A stretch of 64,000 nt of DNA, taken from NCBI GenBank assembly GCA_018857735.1, contig JABMCL010001849.1, positions 336,001 through 400,000 of the forward strand. Direction: 5' to 3'. This DNA is from Alviniconcha marisindica (taxonomy: Eukaryota > Mollusca > Gastropoda > Provannidae). Under the pieces are notes generated by a model. That model worked only from the letters and a program-made list of their open reading frames with translations. It searched no databases and was not told the origin of the DNA. The translations under genes were made by a program, and so were the position numbers. Positions 61,556 to 64,000 of the stretch are shown one piece after another (position 1 is the first letter of the stretch; each line of letters begins with the position of its first letter).

Positions 61556-61695
61556 CAGGGTGGGAGGAGGGTGGGCCCTGCCCCACTGTCAGGGTGGGCC
61601 CTGCCCCACTGTCAGCAAGGGTGGGCCCTGCCCCACTGTCAGCAAGGGTGGGCAGGGGTGGGCCCTGCCCCACTATCAGCAAGGCAGGGTGGGCC
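61556..61695 (+). repeat. 26-27-bp GC-rich minisatellite
   Basis: About five units of gtgggccctgccccactgtc with optional agcaagg. GC-rich in an AT-rich setting. Confidence 0.93.
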
Positions 61696-61889
61696 ACAAG
61701 GTTGTGCTAAGACTACTAGTGTGGTTCTTTGTAATTTGTTATCATGCATTTTTTGTGCTTGGAATGACTGGTAATGGTATGTTGTTCTTGAGGAGGGTTG
61801 TTGCACAATACAATACCATTACCGATTAAAAATAATATTGATTGATGCTGTTTTGTGTGTGTGTGCAAGCATGTATGTGTGTGTGTGGC

Positions 61890-62116
61890 AACACTTAGGC
61901 AAGGTCAGTGTCATACATGTCAGAATATTGCTTTACACTGAATACTTAGGCAAGGTCAGTGTCATTCCTAATCCTATATACATGTCAGAATATTGCTTTA
62001 CACTGAATACTTAGGCAAGGTCAGTGTCATTCCTAATCCTATATACATGTCCGAATATTGCTTTACACTGAATACTTAGGCAAGGTCAGTGTCATTCCTA
62101 CATGTCAGAATATTGC
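61890..62116 (+). repeat. Tandem repeat, about 67 bp, four units
   Basis: Units of acttaggcaaggtcagtgtc, attcctaatcctatatacat and gtcagaatattgctttacac, the first and last shortened. Confidence 0.93.
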
Positions 62117-62588
62117 TGATTTTGCATCATGGCTATCTTCAAATTATGAATGTGCCTGCAATCCTATGTAAAATGATTGTATACAGTATAGCACTGAAGT
62201 ACGTTGAAAAACAAAAAAGGTCCTAAATTTGACAGTTATTACAAGGTTTGCGTTATAAAAAAAATTCTCCCAAAAATGGTCACATGCAAACACCCAAAGA
62301 CTGACAGACATACATGTAAACTTAACTCAGTTCAATTGCAAAACTGTCAAACGAGCAGCCGACACACGCCATCGCCCAATGCACACTAACTGGCTTTAAT
62401 GCAACAGGCTAAGAAATCTCGTTGGAAGTGAGATTTGAAGTCACGCATGTGTCTTCTGCACAACGTTGCTTCTTCCTTCCACTGTCACATGCGCCGGTTG
62501 GAATTCAAAATGCTGCTGCCACCAGCGAAAAAACAAACAAACAAAAAACCGGCCTACATAAGGGAAATACAGGTTCACAAACTCTGTC

Positions 62589-62752
62589 ATAGTTCAGGAG
62601 CTGTGTGAGAGTCGAGGTGGCCGTCCTGGGCTGTCCGTCCTAACGAGCCTTCTGGTTTCCGTGGACGTAAAGCTACATTGAACCATGCTTCGGCATTGGT
62701 CTCAGCTTGTCCCTAATATGTCAACTGACATCCGAGGACATTAAGCAACACT
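62589..62752 (+). mobile_element. Dispersed repeat, second near-identical copy
   Basis: Matches 25998-26163 in the same orientation, with about ten differences by eye over 160 bp. No terminal inverted repeats. Copies 36 kb apart with this similarity imply recent mobility or a young family. Confidence 0.8.
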
Positions 62753-62813
62753 ACCTACCCACAAACTCTGGACTATACTCCCAAAAGGGGTTGACAGCTA
62801 TATGTCGTTCCGG

Positions 62814-62840
62814 CTGTCTGTCTGTCTGTCTGTCTGTCTC
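62814..62840 (+). repeat. (TGTC)n microsatellite
   Basis: About six TGTC units. Confidence 0.9.
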
Positions 62841-62964
62841 CCTCTCGCGTCGCTCCGCAGTCTGGCAGCAGTCAGTAGAGTGTCGGAGAATGTTAGGCCT
62901 AGTCCTAGTTAGGCCTAGTCCGAATGAACCGGCGGCCGAAGAGACTCGGCTCTCGCTGCCACAC

Positions 62965-63099
62965 TGTTGCGGCGGCATATTTTGTCGCCGGGCATGTCTT
63001 GTTGCCGGCGACAATATAGGTCAACGTTCACGGCACATCGCACGGTATTGTCTGTCGCCCATCGGCACATATTATCGCAGGCGATATATGCCGCAACAG
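62965..63099. mobile_element. Foldback element rich in gccggcgacaatat
   Basis: Starts tgttgcggcggcatattt and ends tatatgccgcaacagc, its own reverse complement with mismatches. Internal words tgtcgccggg and ttgccggcgacaatat repeat. Related, in inverse orientation, to 63769-63907. Confidence 0.7.
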
Positions 63100-63117
63100 C
63101 GGTTGTGTGTGTCTGCA

Positions 63118-63144
63118 AGAGGGGGGGGGGGGGGGGGGGGGGGG
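63118..63144 (+). repeat. Poly-G run
   Basis: About 26 G directly after the foldback element. Confidence 0.9.
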
Positions 63145-63768
63145 AACTGACAGGTCATATATTTGACTGACGATACGGCAAAATTTTCTTCAACTTTATT
63201 TTGAGACAGAACAAAAACAAGTTGAACGTTTGCTTACTGCAGCCATGTTGTACCGCACAAGGTGCAAGTGATCATCGAAAAACGGGACTGAGAAGAATCA
63301 GTCAAGTCGGCATCTCTTTGCCGGATGGTTAGCCGCATCAAACTGAAATGCCGACAATCACTGATACAGGCCGCCAATGTGCCAAAACTGAAACGTTGGA
63401 AACTGACCGTGCTTTGCCATTTGAGCATACAAAGTGGACGTGGATTGTGGCTGGGAGACTGAGAAAGAAAAACTGAAAAAGAGTAGTGACAGTATCAACT
63501 ACAGTGCAGCGTGCGTGTGTGTGCGCAAGTGCCGAGTGAGTTGGTTTCATTCTTCTGTCAGCTCAGAAAGTGAGTACAGGCCGCTCAACAGCTGCATGCA
63601 ACCGACTTCAACTAAGAAAAATCAAGTCTAACATATTTCTATAATTTCCGGCTGATGACATGATCATCATGTTATCATCATCATCACGGTCGTCCGGTCG
63701 TCATCATCTGTAAGTTTATTCAGTTTTTGTTGTTGCAGTCTGACTGACACCGATTGCCCACAATTTTT

Positions 63769-63907
63769 GCCGTGACCGTCGGCATATGTTGGCGTCGGCG
63801 ACGATACTGATGTGCCGGCGACAATATGATGTGCCGTGAATGTCGACGTATAATATTACAGTTGCCGGCGACTATACGGTATGCCCGGCGACAAAATATG
63901 CCGCAAC
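63769..63907. mobile_element. Second foldback element, inverted relative to the first
   Basis: Its right end atgcccggcgacaaaatatg, ccgcaaca is the reverse complement of the left end of the element at 62965. Internal words gtgccggcgacaatatgat and gttgccggcgactata recur. The two may be independent MITEs or the termini of one element of about 940 bp. Confidence 0.7.
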
Positions 63908-64000
63908 ACATGCTGTGTCAGTATATCGCCCTAGAGGCCTTCTTCACTGGGATCCCAGTGAAAGAAACACGTAGGCCTACGGTCACGAACACCGTGCCGG

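Larger units (their letters stand above)
58930..62588. other. Downstream of HIGD2A, no further gene seen
   Basis: HIGD2A's 3' UTR begins here; ATTAAA at 58948-58953 is an early candidate signal. Further on are a SINE-tail-like piece at about 59210-59275 and minisatellites at 61556 and 61890. Open frames are short and unsupported. Confidence 0.5.

Overview
This is a window of animal nuclear DNA. It has intron-split genes with GT..AG boundaries, AATAAA signals, long introns, many micro- and minisatellites, tRNA-derived SINE and LINE remnants, and foldback (MITE-like) elements. The gene set (DHX15, a THEG/SPMAP2-type sperm protein, NOP16, HIGD2A) is general metazoan. Repeat style and intron architecture suggest a mollusc, perhaps a gastropod, but that is an inference and no species call is possible from the window.

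Layout. (1) 1-9.03 kb, plus strand: the last nine exons of DHX15/Prp43, the DEAH-box spliceosome-disassembly helicase (561 residues here; about 235 N-terminal residues lie upstream). (2) 9.1-21.2 kb: no confident gene. It holds duplicated and foldback repeats, a (AT)n tract, a 31-bp C-rich minisatellite at 17 kb, LINE remnants, and a duplicated ORF exon at 15.1/15.6 kb. (3) 21.43-24.51 kb, plus: a truncated THEG-like gene. Its stop codon straddles the point where the intact paralogue has a splice donor. (4) 27.43-43.99 kb, plus: a complete eight-exon THEG/SPMAP2-like gene (332 aa, eight xLAxxx-type repeats) whose introns are packed with minisatellites. (5) 48.94-53.46 kb, minus: complete NOP16 in five exons (173 aa). 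(6) 53.76-58.93 kb, plus: complete HIGD2A in two exons (105 aa), head-to-head with NOP16 across a 305-bp bidirectional promoter, as in human. Its intron carries a 4.0-kb element with terminal inverted repeats and a nested LINE fragment. (7) 59-64 kb: no gene; repeats, including two related foldback elements at the right edge.

The genes do not form a pathway. DHX15 and NOP16 act on RNA/ribosome biogenesis, HIGD2A in mitochondrial complex IV assembly, and the THEG-like protein probably in the sperm axoneme.

The most unusual signal is that many tandem arrays sit on splice junctions and contain copies of them: the donor of THEG-copy exon 3, the exon-7 3' end plus donor of the intact THEG gene, acceptors of THEG exons 5 and 6, the acceptor of NOP16 exon 4, the acceptor of DHX15's penultimate exon, and the acceptor of an orphan terminal exon at 26.58 kb. 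This repeated coincidence is reported as the main hypothesis worth testing. Exon boundaries were placed by reading splice sites, phase and family similarity; no alignment or transcript evidence was available.
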